64,000 nt of DNA. Source: Zygnema cylindricum (taxonomy: Eukaryota > Streptophyta > Zygnematophyceae > Zygnematales > Zygnemataceae). The first letter of the stretch is position 1, and each line of letters begins with the position of its first letter. The translations under genes and the position numbers were made by a program. The stretch lies in assembly GCA_037447655.1 (NCBI GenBank), contig JBBHKE010001697.1:124001-188000 (forward strand). The letters run 5' to 3'. Shown in pieces: positions 43,531-56,555 of the stretch. The notes beneath the pieces are model-generated. The model worked only from the letters and a program-made list of their open reading frames with translations. It was not told where the DNA came from and did not search any database.

Positions 43531-44389
43531 ATCTAAGGTGCTTATGTTTGATGAAATAGACTTTACTTATTGGGAGTTTACTATAGAGGGATTGCTTTTC
43601 GAAAAGCACTTAGGGGTAATTGTTTTGGGATAAGTGAGGTGTTTGCCACCAGGCTTTGGTGGAGCTCTCTACGGAGATTCATCTAGGTCTTCCCATAAAA
43701 CCAACCGGATTTCAGATGCAATGGAAGGTGAAGGGAAAATCATAACCATGGAAGGGGGAAAAGAGGAGAAAAAAAAAGGAACAACTATGGTGAGGGGAGC
43801 TAGGCTATCGGCTACGGTTCCACTTGTAGGGGTTAAAACTAAAACAGAAGAAACTGAAAATAGAATTTGGGAGTTTAAAAACACTAAAGCAAAACATCTC
43901 ATACTTAGAAATAGGTCTGAGTCCACAACTATCACTCTTTAAAATCTAACCTAGTCTTGAAAAATTTGGGAAACACTAAGACATATTTATATGAGGCAGA
44001 CTATACAAAGGCAGCATTGCGTAAAACAAAAAATAGAGACCTATGTTTATAAAGGTGGTAGCATGATAGAGTTTTGCAATGATATTGCTACGTTATATGT
44101 TGAGCTTGCTAGTGTGAGATATGTAGAATCCGAGGAGAGAAAGATTAACACACTTATCATGAAACTCCCAGATGAGTACGAAAACATCATTAACTGTATG
44201 CAAGAAATGGATGGCTCCTCATGGACTTGGAGCATTACCATGGGGATAATTTTTGTGAGGAAAAGCTCTTTGGAGCTTCGTAGGGGAAGTGACAGGGTGA
44301 ATGCACTAACATATGTTGGTGACTGGCGGAAGGGTAATGAGAGGAAAGGCGGTGACGAGAGGAAGCGTGATGAGAGGAATGATGTTAAC
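43520..44389 (+). pseudogene. copia Gag of element H (broken)
   Basis: Starts MGPPSKVLMFDE in the PBS and continues with stops (after IVLG and near 43940) through KIETYVYKGGSMIEFCND, KLPDEYENIINCMQEMDG and RKSSLELRRGSDRV. Ends at RNDVNY, where an LTR-like block intrudes. No zinc knuckle, protease core, integrase or RT core remains downstream. Confidence 0.82.
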
Positions 44390-45423
44390 TATTGTTTTGA
44401 AAAGTTTGTTTCGTGCGTATGCAATAGTTCGTGCGCAATGGAATTTAATGTGGAGGTTTGAATGGATTCATAGATAAGGGGAGCGAACGAACGAATATAA
44501 TTTAAGTGATGTAAAAGACTCATTGAGTGGCGTGAACAAGCAATGACAAATGGACGGCGGATCGCAAGGCGATCCGATGTGGAGTAAACAAAATGTTCAA
44601 ATAGGCACTGCCGTTATGGCGCAGCTGCGACGCAGATTGGACAACCCTGCTGCGGTTATTTTGGATAAATACGCGCAACCGGTACGGAGCAGCAACGATG
44701 CAGAGAAGTCAATGCTGCTGCGGATAATTTGATATGATCCGTACGGACAAAGCAGCTTTCGCAGCTGCGGATAATAGGAATAGTATAGATTATGATAAAT
44801 GATATTTATTTAGTGGTTGCTTAGTGGTAGCTTGGTTTTTGACGTACAAAGATTGTGGAGATGTCGGTGTAAATATTTTGTACAACATAAGTTTGTCTTT
44901 TTGCTAATTAGTTTATTACTGAAGATTTGTTCAGTCTGACATACCTCAAACTATTCGGGTATACTTACAATAGTTTAGGAAGATATCGTACAGTTGGTAT
45001 GCCTCCGTACATTCAATAGTGAAATCTTTGAGTATAACTTGTAGGACTTAGAATGTTTTGAGTATCACAGTCAAGTTTATCAAAGCAATGGCACACTGTT
45101 TTCTGCATCTTTGACCTGGTGGTGTGATCAGCCTGTTTAGTTTTTTCATGTGAAGCTTTGTGAAGTGATTCTATGATATAGAATCTATATGTGTCTGCAG
45201 TTTTATTCAATTCTGTTATTTGTGTAAGGTTATGTGAGAGGTCTAAGTGGTTAGTTCGTGAATGTGTCAGCTGTTTTTGTGAAACTCTGGAGCTTATATC
45301 TTCAAGATTCCTAGGTGGATTTGATTATAACTGTGGGAGCTTACAGTGTCAATAGTATAATGCCTATTGGTGCAGTTAGAGGGGATTTTATTTATTGTGG
45401 AGTAATATGTGTTGTCTAAAACA
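44390..45423 (+). repeat. M-type LTR inside element H
   Basis: About 1.03 kb, TATTGTTTTGAAAAG to TCTAAAACA, related in opposite orientation to 39116-40317. Contains CGGATCGCAAGGCGATCC hairpin and GGTATGCCTCCGTAC. No target duplication is visible: Gag stops at about residue 285 of the A numbering before it and resumes near the post-knuckle CAF motif after it. Confidence 0.65.
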
Positions 45424-46275
45424 AGCAAAAATTTTAGGAAAACAACAGTGTGCTTTTCGAGGTATAAGGGAAGTAAAGAGAGAGGAGGTACTTGAAGATG
45501 TCAATGAGTGTAGAGTGTATGACTTAGAAATGAGAAAGTCAGATCTAGGATCCATAATTGAAAAAGGGAAAAATAAAAATAATGAGGATAATTTTATAAA
45601 TATTTTGGAAACAAAAAATTTGTCGGAAAGGGAGACTTCAACGGATTCCGAGAAAAAGGGAGAAGTAAATCTAGATGGAGTTTTAAAGGATAGGGGAGAA
45701 GAGGAATATTTAATGAAAGGTTTAAAGGATGAGAAATATTTATTGGGAATAAAATTAGAAAATGATAGTTGAAGAATTCTATGGGAGAGAGTGTGGAAAG
45801 TTCAAAAAATGGGGTGAGTATCATGGATAAAAATATGATTACGGAAGATGTAGATTTTATAAGGAACTTAATGGGGACTCTTGATTTAAGGATAAATTTG
45901 GGGGGTAATGGTTTTGACATCACTAATGGGAGTTATGCCATTTATGAAGGTGTGCTTGTAAAAGAGTTAACATCCGGGTGTGTGTTGCAGATTGAAGATG
46001 GGGCTGGCTATTTGAACTACAAGAGGGAAATCAAATTTTGTGTGGACGGAAAAGAGATGAGGTGGATAAAATCTTTTCTTAGATTTATGAAAAGTGGGAT
46101 GTTAAATAAAATGTATGATCAGCGAGATGGAATGTTTATTTTAGCTCATGTAATACAATTTTTTAAATATGAGGGTATTTTCTTACAATTTTATGAAAAA
46201 AAAAAAGGAACAAGAAAAAAGGGGATCGGGGGTTGGTTTTTATTGTTGTGTGAAAAGTTGAACAGAAAATAGACT
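45424..46275 (+). pseudogene. collapsed copia pol remnant of element H
   Basis: Short islands of the polyprotein joined together: KQQCAFRGIREV (after the zinc knuckle), CRVYDLEMR (integrase end), EKYLLGIKLEND (RT), SGCVLQIEDGAGYL and RWIKSFLRFMKSGM (RNase H). The stretches between are deleted, so the region is a mosaic of many small deletions. Two open frames of 125 and 167 codons run through it but cannot encode an enzyme. Confidence 0.72.
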
Positions 46276-46290
46276 AGAAAATAAGGGGAG

Positions 46291-47424
46291 TGTTGATATT
46301 CATGTATTTTCTAGGTCTGAATAGGAAAAATAAAAAGAGAAAGTCAGCAAAAGCAGCCTGCTTCTTGCTCCACTCTCCAGTCCCCATTCTTGTTGTAGTC
46401 ATTGAAGACCACAAAGAGAGCTACAACCATGGACACTTATGCTGTCCAAAGGAGACAGATAATAGGCTAGTTACTCAGTGTAGTGTATACCAAAAAGTGG
46501 CTGCCGCCACCATGATTTGATCCTGGATTGTTAGATTAGGCGGTAGCTATTAGCTTTATCCTATAGTATATGAACAATGATACGATATATGGGATACAAT
46601 AAATATTTAAAAAACTACACGTTGATGATTCCATTTAACTAATAGAACAGAATCTTCAACATAAAACCCACTGTATATTATTTACTCTACGAAACAAATG
46701 TTACGAATATTTCTTTCGACGGTCCGTATCAAAAGATGAATTTGATCGACCGCCATGGTGCGAGCCGGACCTCTGGAATGGCCCACTTGGCGTTTTTCGG
46801 GGCCGCCACTTCGGATGACACGTGGCAATATCTTGGAGGATTAGAGGATCTCCGAAACGCAAATTAACAAGTCTGGATGTGACAAATGTCACATTATAGC
46901 AATGCCATACAAGGACCGTACAGAAAGTACTCCGACACCTGTACTTTATAGTCCTATGATTGGTCCGTACTTCAGTAGAAGGGGTTTTAAAGAGGGAATA
47001 GGACTTAGTATTTATCTAGAAGGTAACCGCCTCTTTGAGAGAGCACCTTGTATAAAAGGCTAACTTTGAGCAGCCATATCTATCAACTCACTTGACCATT
47101 TTCTGTGATTCTTTTTGCTGCAGACTCAAGAAGTCCACGCTGCACAGAGGTGTAGTCGGTCAAAGTGTTTGCCTATCACGGTGGCTGCATTTCTAAGGGA
47201 AAGTCAAAGTGCGGAATATTATCCAAAACTCATATTCTAACTTTCCATTATGTGGTGGAACTGAGCACACAGAAAGTCTTATTTCAAAAGGGTGAGACTG
47301 TAATGGGGTTTTAATTGTCAAGGGGTCAATAATTTCGGTTTATATAAACTTGGAGTCGGCACTATCTAGATAAGCTTCTTGTGAGATGCCTACTCTGAGG
47401 ACCAATGGAGGTCTCTCGATTACA
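46291..47424 (+). repeat. 3' LTR of copia element H
   Basis: 1134 bp, follows AAGGGGAG, TGTTGATATTCATG to CGATTACA. Several indels and substitutions relative to the 5' LTR, so H is clearly older than A. Confidence 0.9.
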
Positions 47425-47985
47425 TTCACGTGGAGCTAAGACATGCCACGTCCAAAAATGTAAAACTGACCATTTCAAGATCTCAACAGCGATATGTGCC
47501 GCAGGATAAAAACCGACATTAAATGTTAGCCGTTGAAACAAATGTCCGATTCATTTGCTTCGTGATGGATCAAGGTCGCACTAAATATTCACTAGTTTTA
47601 TGCCCCTTTATTCTTATGTCTGTTAATCGGATGAAAGATCATAATACAGTTTCAATAATTATCACACCCTATGTACTTTAACAAACTCCTACAGTAGACA
47701 CGTTACAGCTTACGGATACGCCTCGCTCTGCTAGCCGAAGATTGAGTCCTGCTGGACTCAACCTTTTTGTTGAGAGTGACTTATGTCACTCTTTAGTCCT
47801 GCCTATACAGCTTAGGTAGCTATGGCTCCACCACTCTCTCTCTCTCATTGAGTGACTACAACAAGTATGTGGGATAGAGGAAAGAGATTGAGGCAGACTA
47901 CCTGCCTTTTTCTTTAATTTTTCTATTAAGCTATGCAGACCTAGAAAATACTCCATAAATTTAGTGATTTCAACACTCCCCTTAT
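47425..47985 (-). repeat. 3' LTR of copia element N, right piece
   Basis: Continues 42360 after the H insertion and ends (plus strand) GATTTCAACA before CTCCCCTTATTTTCTAG, the family I polypurine tract in minus orientation. Confidence 0.82.
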
Positions 47986-48230
47986 TTTCTAGTCTTACTT
48001 TAATTTCTATTTCAATCCACATTTTTCCCTAAAATATTTTAACTTGGGAGAGGGCAGAAGTTTGGTAATTATGTCAACCACCATTTCTTCATTTGACCTA
48101 TACACAAGATTTACAATTTTATTTTAAACTTTTTCCCTCACGAAGCTCAATCTTATGTCCATATGCTAGCTTTGAAATGATGTTTTGGATTGGCTGGAAT
48201 CTCAATAGCAGCCTCATTATCACAAAAGAG
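47986..48230 (-). pseudogene. copia element N, RNase H end
   Basis: Minus-strand C-terminus of a family I polyprotein (PSPKL and REKCGLK are recognisable) with stops. Interrupted by a solo LTR at 48231. Confidence 0.75.
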
Positions 48231-49365
48231 TGTAATTCTATGGGGTCCTTTGCCACATATAATTCGCATGTCCAAAGAAGCTAATCTAGATAGGGTTGAC
48301 TCTAAGTTTATATAACCCGAATGATTGACCCCTTGTAAATCAGAACCCCATTACAACTTCACCCCTGTGATATAAGACTTTCTGTGTGCTTAGTTCCACC
48401 ACAGAATGCAAAGTTAGAATATGAGTTTTGGATAACATTCCCCACTTTGAATTTCCCTTAGAAATGCAATCACCCTGGCAGGCAAACACTCTAACCAACT
48501 ACACCTGTGTGTAGCGTGGACTCTCCTAAGGATGTAGCAAAAAGGATCAGTGAAAATGGTCAACTAAGTTTATTTTTATTGGTGGCCAAAGTAAGCTTTT
48601 TATACCAGATGCTCTCTGGGAGAGGCGCCTACCTACCCAAAATATTCTAAGTCCTAAACCCCTCTCTAAACCCCATAGTACTGAAATACTGACCAATCAC
48701 AAGACCGTACTGTAGAGGAAAGTATAGGTGCCAGAGTACTTTTTGTACGAACATTGAACGACACAGCCATAATGCAACATTTGTCACATTCAAATTTGTT
48801 GTCTTCCGTTCCGGAGATTCCGTAAACCCGTATGATGTTGCCACGTATCATCCGGAGTGGCGACGTCGGCAAACCACCAAATTGTCCTTTCCGCGAAGCC
48901 AACGCTAACCACGGCCGTCCGATTAAATCTCCATTTAAAGTAAGTTGTTGATATAAATGTTCGCACCATTTATTTCGTGCCGTACAATAATTTACGACAC
49001 GTTCTATGTTCCTCTATACTTTCTTTAGTTAAATGAAATGTCCTACGTCTAATTGTTTAAATACCTATCAAACCCCACGTACCCTAGCACAGTTCCTAGA
49101 CTATACGATAACGATGGTGGCTGCCGGATATTTTGACAAACAATAGGTACCAAGATGAAATCCTTGGTCCGTCAATCCCCTTTTGGTTAATCTATTGGAA
49201 ACTACTCTTGTTTCTCTAGAATGCCTAGGAAGCCATGGCTCTAGCTCCCTATCCAGCCTTCAATGACTACAACAAGTGTGAGGACTTAGAGAAAGGAGTT
49301 AGAGGTAGACTACCTCTGCTCTTTTCTATCCTAACACAGACCTATAAAATACTTAAATTTCAACA
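48231..49365 (-). repeat. solo family I LTR in element N
   Basis: 1135 bp; on the minus strand TGTTGAAATTTAAG to GAATTACA. Flanks AAGAG (48226-48230) and AAGAT (49366-49370) make a 5-bp target duplication with one change. The interrupted sequence is the FCDNEAA part of RNase H. The usual tRNA-like module is on the plus strand near 49100-49185. Confidence 0.85.
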
Positions 49366-52300
49366 AAGATTTCATGCACTCCCTCTTTCATATACCTTAG
49401 TTCTTGCAACAAGGACTTCACCCACATCAACTCTTTCAGAGCAGAACAAGTGGCTATATACTTAGCCTCCATAATAAACTAAGCAACCACATTTTGTTGC
49501 TTGTTGCTCGAACACCAAGAACCTTCCCCCACATACAACACATACCCAAAAGTGCATCTTCTTAGAGGTGCATCCCCATAATTTGCATCACTCCAAGTAG
49601 TGATATCAGTGTGATTCCCTCCTAAATGCAACTATAACTCTCTGTTTTCCACCAGATATCTCATGACTCTTTTTGTTGCCTCCCAGTCTCTCTTCCTTAG
49701 ATCATTAAGACTGCTACTGAGTACTCCAAATGTTGGCACTATGTCCGGCCTGGTAAAGTTCATAAAGTATATTAGACTTCCTACAACCAACCAGTAGGGG
49801 AAAGACTTCAAAAACTCTCTTTCTTTTGGACTAATTTGATCATATAAGATTATCACTCCTCCTTTTACACTATCATCACTTACTTTCTTCAAGTTCATAG
49901 GAGTGGTACAACTGTTTGAATTTTCATCTGGAATTTCTCAAGCATATTACCTATTGTTTCTTTTTGAGTAAGTCTAATGATCCTTTTTCCCCTATCTCTC
50001 TCCATTTGAATTCCCAAAATATATCTTACCTCCCCTAAATCCTTCATGTCAAATCTGCATCTAAGATCTTTCTTTAACTTATTGACCTTTTCCAAAGACT
50101 TACTTAACATTAACATATCATCCACATGAATTGCAATAAAAATGACACCATTCTCGTCTTAAAACATATAGATAGAATGGTCAGAGATGATCCGAATATA
50201 TCCCAGATTAGTGAGACTCTCATCTAGTTTCTTATTCCACTGTCGGTGAGCATTCTTCAGTCCATGTAAGAACTTTATGAGCTTGCAGATTTTTCTCTCT
50301 TCTCCTTCCTCCAAGAACCCCTCTGGTTGCCGCATTAAAATTTCTTCCTCTAATTCATCACTGAGAATGGCACTGTTAACATCCATCTGGTGTATTTCCA
50401 GGTTGTCTGTTGCTGCTACACTGAGGAGAATCCTTACTGATGGGAACCGAACAACTGGAGCAAAAGTCTCCTCATAGTCAATCCCCTCCTTTTAGGTGAA
50501 CCCTTTTGCTACTTAGTGAGCTTTATATCTTTCAATGGTATTATCTGGGTTCAGTTTTACTTTAAACGCCCATTTACAGCCAATTAGTTTTTTGTCCGGA
50601 AGACAGTCTGCTAGTTCTCAAGTATTTGCTTCCATGATGGAGGCCATCTTATCATTTATGGCTCTAATCCATCTTAACTGCCTCTGAGTATGACTAAGGC
50701 TCATTTGGGTGAGATAGCTTAGTTACCTTATGAGCGGCGTGTTTCTCTTATATCCTTTTGGTGCTCCTTCTCCCTCCCTCAAACCCGAAGTTGGAATGGA
50801 AGAAAGTCTTAGATTTCTCCTTACTATCTCATTGGCTCCCCTATCCATGGAATGCAGTTTGGTTCCTCCTCTTGTGTCTTCTGGAAGTCCATAGGAATAT
50901 GTGAGGTGTCCGATAGATCTCTTATATCTTGGATCTCCCTTGAATCTGCAATCATTGTTTCACTCATGTCCTTTTTTGGGAACAACCGAGTTCTCCTCAC
51001 TTTCAGACCCAAATCTGATTCTTATCTTCTTTATATATTTGAAGCGGTCAAATGACTTCCCTTCATCCATGACAACTAGGTGTTTGACCAGAATGATATC
51101 TTCCTTTGGTAAGTCATAAACTCTATATCTTTGACATCCTCATCATATCCTACAAATTATCCACGTTTTCCCTTAGCATCTAGTTTTTAGTTTTTCCTAT
51201 CCGTGTCAAGACTTTAAACTTGGCTACCGAATACTTTAAGGTGAGAGATATCTAGTTTCCTTCCAATCCATCTCATATAAGGTGTCATTCCTTTTACGGT
51301 TGAGGTAAGGACCTTATTCTTAATGTAGTTGGCACAATTCATGGCTTCTACCCAAAATCTCTTTCCTATTTTCTTGTCGCCCAACATACTGCATACACTA
51401 TCTCCTAGTGTTGGTTCAACCCCATATTTTTTCCGGTTATATGGTAGAGTGTTCTGGTTCTAAACTCCCTTATCTCTCAAGTATTCCTCAAACTAGTTAG
51501 AGGTTTATTCTCCCCTATTATCACTCCTTATACTCTTAATGGGGGTTCCATGCAACTTCTCACACCATGCTTTATATTCTTTGAAGTAAGTTGGTGTTTC
51601 AGACTTTGTTTCTAGGAAGTAGACTCTAGAGTATCTAGACAAATCATCGGTTATTGTCAACATAAACCTCTTCCCTCCAACGGAAGGTTCTTTTGCAGGT
51701 CTCCAAATATTTGTTTGGACCAAATGTTGTACTCTCTCACACCTATATGTGGCGACTTTGGGAAAAGGAAGTCTGTGAGCCTTACCTTGAGCACAACCAC
51801 TACAATCATCCACCATTTTATTATCCCCAAACTAAACGCCTTCTACTACACGAAGCTTCTTCATTACCCTCAGCCTATCAAAATGCACATGCCCCAACCG
51901 CTTATGCCAAATCATCATTTTTGGAACACCAGCATAGTAAGCATTATTTTTTTCAATACTCAAGATAAGCCTAAATATTCCTTGGCTAACCTTATTTGCC
52001 ACGAAGAAGACTTCATCCCCATACTTAGGTGTAAAGACTCCCTTTCTAGTTAAGATATCAAACTCTTTTTAATCTAAAACAGATGTAGAGACAAGATTTC
52101 TACTCAGCTAAGGAACGTGGAGTACATTTGAGAAGGCGAGTATAGAAGTCTTACCCTCCACTAAGACTTTCAGGTCTACAGACCCCACTAGATCAGTATT
52201 AAACACTCTCCCATCCCTATACTCTATCCCTACAGTAGGGATCTTTTTTAGCTTAGTAAAGAGGTGCTTATCAAGACACATGCATGGATGCACCTGATTT

Positions 52301-52915
52301 GATTATCCTTCCTTCCTGTGGAGCTTCCCGAATTTCTCCGAGAGCACACTTTTATTTCCAAGGGATCTCCTTCTCATCCAAACTCTAGTAAACAATAAGC
52401 TCCCCATCCTCCTCTGTAGAGGACTCCTTCTCTGTTTTTCCTTTCACTTTTGTGACCACAAGTGCCTTCTTCTTCCCTCCAGAAGAACCCCCTCCACGGT
52501 TCTCTTGGAGCCTCAGCTCTGACAGCTTGACACAAAATGCTATGACATGTCTTGGATTTTTGCGAAAGTGACAAAGACCCTTCGGGGACCTCAGTCCTCC
52601 AAACACATCTCTCTCTCCTTTGTACTGTTTCTTCAAATCCTTCCCCTATCGGTTTCATCCTTTAGCTAGAGCTTGGATGCTCTTTCCCTGTCTTCTCATC
52701 TTAATTGTGTTCTCTTGCACAAGTATCATCTGGACCACTATGTTCCACTTTTACAAATTATCAATCATTTCTTGTACTCGGTACACTATGTTTTCATACT
52801 CTTCGGGTAACTTTATTATGAGAGTGTTAACTTTCATCTTCATTGTACTTGTCCACCCGGCACACTCCATCTCCATATACAAAAAAGAGATCACTACAAT
52901 AGTCTAACATTTTGT
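49366..52915 (-). pseudogene. copia element N, Gag to RNase H (decayed)
   Basis: Minus-strand family I polyprotein. Recognisable from left to right (C to N): RNase H, RT connection YWLVVGSLIYFMNFTRPDI, RT active site reading DDMLMLSKS with Met before it (usual YVDD changed), EEEILMRQPEGF, integrase region with ITDDLSRYSRVYF and IRSDNRGE, CSGCAQGKAHRLPF, protease end, a degraded zinc knuckle CHFRKNPRHVIAFC, and Gag (MKVNTLIIKLPEEYENIV). Stops and indels throughout. Its 5' end is cut at 52915 by the LTR of element K. Confidence 0.86.
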
Positions 52916-53942
52916 TGTTGTTCTACAACGAGCGTTGCAGGAGGAGAACCAGCAGTAGTAGTGGAATTAGACATGAAAAACAGCAGAAACTATCAAAGTA
53001 CCTACTCAACAGCCAACTTTGAACTGACTCAAAATATGACTGAGATAGCGAATATGCCTCACATTTGCCACACCGATACATAATACAGTAAACTGACTAT
53101 TCCCAAAATTACAGCCAAAATGAACTTCTAAACCATAAGATATGATGTTTTGAAATCTCCCAAAAACTGCCCATAGAAAATCATATTCCCAAAACTGGAT
53201 GCTACAAAATTGGCTAAGTACTAAGTTATATACTCGTTGTGTGTGTCTTCTGATCTATACTAATTTGGGTAACCGTTACCACGGTTATTATCCAGACTAA
53301 GGACAAAGCATCGTACTTGTACGTCACTGAACCTAAAAACCCAAATATTATTTTCAAAAAACCTGATTAATGGAACACTATTTTTTATTACACTAAACTA
53401 CAAAACAATTTTATACAGATAATTCCAGATATTTAACCGTACACAAAATGTTCCAACCGTACACAAAACGTTCCAAATGCTTATTCAGCGATAGTCGCTA
53501 AAGTCCAGCTGAATGTGGTAGTGTAGTACGAAGCACTTGAGTGCTTCGTGACTTGTGGTCCCACGCGAATCACGCTTGTGGTCCCTCGTGAATCACGCTT
53601 GTGGTCCCAAGTGAATCGCGTCTGTTGGAACAAATTCAATTGACGATGGTACCGTCGAACTGTACCATATATTTCCGAAATTCCTGGTTCAGATCTCGTT
53701 CGTCCGATCCTGTGAATCAAATCATCAATTGCGTGACGCGTGTGGCTAATTGTCGGCGCCACTCCGAAAAACCTACATACGTTCTTTTGTAAACACGGGT
53801 CCTTGTAAAAGAACAATACACTCTTCAGTACTTTTTGCTACTGTAAGGCTTATTAAGGTAAGTATTATAGTAGACTACTTAGAAAATATTCTAAGTTATT
53901 TTTACCCCTATTTACTAAAATAAAGATTTATAAATTACAACA
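52916..53942 (-). repeat. 3' LTR of copia element K (family II)
   Basis: Plus strand TGTTGTTCTACAACG to AATTACAACA, 1027 bp, followed by CTCCTCTAAATCTTTAG (degraded polypurine tract). The left end matches the LTR at 63505-64000, including the Gag start in the LTR. Contains three 23-bp tandem repeats at 53552-53620. Confidence 0.85.
53552..53620. repeat. three 23-bp tandem repeats in K LTR
   Basis: Units CTTGTGGTCCC-N-CGNGAATCACG at 53552, 53575 and 53598, next to a hairpin AAGCACTTGAGTGCTT at about 53531-53546. Same array at 56908-56976. Confidence 0.88.
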
Positions 53943-54753
53943 CTCCTCTAAATCTTTAGACTCATTTTCACTCTAAGTCCAATAGCATCTTTGCAGAACT
54001 GTAACTTAGGAGCAGGAATGGATTTTTTAAACATGTCAACCACCATTTCCTCATCCGGTAAATAACACAATTTAACGACTTTTGAAAGTACTTTTTCTCT
54101 AACAAAGTGAAGTCTAACATCCATGTGTTTGCTCTTAAAGTGATGGATGGGGTAAGAGGCAAATCCAATGGCTGCGTGGTTGTAACACCAGATAGCTAGA
54201 GGACCAATTTGCATATACCCAAGTTCTGGTAAAATGGACTTGACCCATAGAAGCTTCTTAAGGGCGGAAGGTGCTACCATATATTCTGACTCCATTGTGG
54301 ATTGAGCTGTAACCTTTTGTAATTTGCTACTCTAGCAACAAGTTCCATCTCCAATCTTTAGAACAAAGCTGGTCGTATATTTTCGGCTTGGCATGTCTCC
54401 ATAGCTAGTGTCGCTCCATGTGTGTATTGTCACTTCTCCTCCTCCGAGTACAAGCTTGAGATTTCGAGTACCTGCAAGATATCTCAACACCCTTTTTGCT
54501 ACTTCCCAATCTGCCTTTTTAGGATTATGCAGACTTCTACTCAGGACTCTCACAGTTGCTGCAATGTCCGGTCTCGTACAGTTCATAAAATGTATAAGAC
54601 TTCCAACTACCTGTCTATATAGCTTTGAAGTCATAAAGTGTTCCTCCTCTGTCTCTAGAGTCTCACAAATCATTAGGCCTAAGCCTGACTTAATTCCTTC
54701 CAATTTTTGCTTGAATTCCATAAAAGTAATAGATCCTTCCACAACCTTCATTT
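53943..54753 (-). pseudogene. copia element K, RT end and RNase H
   Basis: Minus-strand pieces: YRQVVGSLIHFMNCTRPDI, HTWSDTSYGDMPSRK, TMESEYMVA (one stop before it), WCYNHAAIGFA, KHMDVRLHFV and the end PAPKLQFC. The parallel part of element G (57158-57966) is very similar. Broken off at 54753 by insertion of element L. Confidence 0.86.
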
Positions 54754-55792
54754 TGTTGAATATAATAGATTTCTAGAGTATTTTCTAGGTTAAATATGTT
54801 AGTATAAAAGGAAAGAAAAAGGACGGACAGCCTGCCTCCACCTCCTCTCTCTAGCCCCCATACTTGTTGTAGTCACTGAAGGAAAGAAATGGATGTTGAT
54901 ACATGGTTGCCTTAGTTCAAACAGGCAGTAATTTTTAGTAGGTTACTAAAAATATACCTGACGGATCCGGGATTTGATTGCGGTACCTTCAAGTCGTCAA
55001 GTTGGTCGATAGCGGTCAGCTTTATCCAATTAGACTAGAACCAATGCTAAATGCTATTGTATGTGATAAATATATATATCAACAAGAAGGAACACATTCA
55101 TTTAACTAAAACTGTATACGGCTTTCATAGATACACTTTTATGAAAGTACAAAGTACGACATTTTTTCAAAACGAATACCACACATTTTGTTTTGACAGC
55201 GAAGTAAATATTGCGCAAGTATTTATAACGGCTAAGATTGCTTCTCGCTCCGAATCCAACCGCACACATCATCGCCGGAATCCCAGAGTAGTCACTTTGG
55301 TGTTTTGTGACGTGGCATGACCAGGAGCCACGTGGAGAGATGACATTCGGTCATAGGAATTCCGAGGAATGTACGGACGAGTGAAAAGCAGACACGCGTC
55401 CGCTTAATAGCCTTGTCGTACATAGGCCGAACAAAAGGTACACTGGCAGTAGTACTTTTTGGTACAGTACAGTAATCTGATTGGTCCGTACTTCAGTAGA
55501 CAGAAGTTATTAGAGGGAATCAGGACTTAGAAAATTTTGGAAGGTAGTCACCTCTCCCTTTGAGAGTTTGTACAAATTGGCATTTTTTACTGCCTCATAA
55601 CTTATCGGCTGGTTGGCCGTTTTCAGTGATTCTTTTTGCTACGTACTCAAGGAAGTTCAAGCTACATAGGGGTGCAGTCAAACAGTGAATTTACCTTCTA
55701 GGACAACACAAGTTGTGTCTTCAAGTGGGTTAGTTAAATACTATCTAGAGGCTTCCTGTATTCTATGGTCCAATGGAGGACACAGAATTGCA
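54754..55792 (+). repeat. 5' LTR of copia element L
   Basis: 1039 bp, TGTTGAATATAATAG to GAATTGCA. Antisense tRNA-like module near 54955-55045. The next 15 bases CGTTATGGGCCCACC are the PBS with its first G changed to C. Confidence 0.87.
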
Positions 55793-55796
55793 CGTT

Positions 55797-56545
55797 ATGG
55801 GCCCACCCTCTAGGGTGCCCACCTTCAATGGATCAGGGTTCATCTATTAGGAAGCCATGATGATGGGAGCTTTGTGGGAAAAACGATACTGGGGTATCGT
55901 CAGTGGACAAGTGAAACGTCCACCTTCGGGAACTCCACCAAGATTTGGAGGAGTAAGGTTTCCTGCAGCAACGGCTGCCTCAACGGAGGAGGCTGATGAT
56001 GGGGACAGCAGTGTGTCCGAGAAGGGAAAAGGGAAGGAGACACCCCTTACTCCTATTGCCATACTACCGGGAGCGGCGACCGTGAAGACCGCGGAGAACG
56101 ATACTCAAATGTGGGAGGATGTAAACATGGCTGCCAAGAACTTGATTCTCAGGCACCTCACTCAAGCTTTGGCCACTCCTCATCTTCATATTTTCAAGGC
56201 CGAGGAGTTGTGGGTGAGTTTGGTGGAGATTTATAGAGCTGGAACTATTCAGGAGCTCCAGTTGGCTGAGCAAAAGCTAGTGAGTTACACTTACAAAAGA
56301 GGAAAGATGTTAGATTACAGTAACGATCTTTCTTGTTTGTATATGAAGATGGAAAGTGCCAGGTGGAGAGGTACAATTAAAATGAAAGTTAACACTCTTA
56401 TCATGAAGTTAATAGATGAGTTCGAGAACATAGTGTATCGAATACAAGAAATGCGTGATAATTCATGGAAATGGAACACTGTGGCAAGATGATACTTGTG
56501 CAGGAAAACACAATGGAGATTAGGAGATGAGGGAAGAGCATTCAA
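55797..56545 (+). pseudogene. copia Gag of element L, ends at assembly gap
   Basis: Starts MGPPSRVPTFNGSGFIY, then a stop (TAG where W is expected), then 211 open codons with HLTQALATPHLHIFK, YTYKRGKMLDYSND and KLIDEFENIVYRIQEM, the Gag core of family I. A one-base change near 56490 ends the frame. The rest of the element is lost in the gap. Confidence 0.85.
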
Positions 56546-56555
56546 NNNNNNNNNN
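56546..56555. other. assembly gap (10 N)
   Basis: Run of ten N. Sequence on the two sides does not belong to one element, so the true distance may be large. Confidence 0.98.

Larger units (their letters stand above)
42361..47424 (+). mobile_element. copia element H, internally deleted
   Basis: Two family I LTRs (42361-43515, 46291-47424), PBS and the remains of an internal region. Flanks TCCAC and TTCAC form a 5-bp target duplication with one mismatch. Inserted in the LTR of element N. The internal region is only about 2.8 kb and includes a foreign LTR-like block. Confidence 0.88.
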
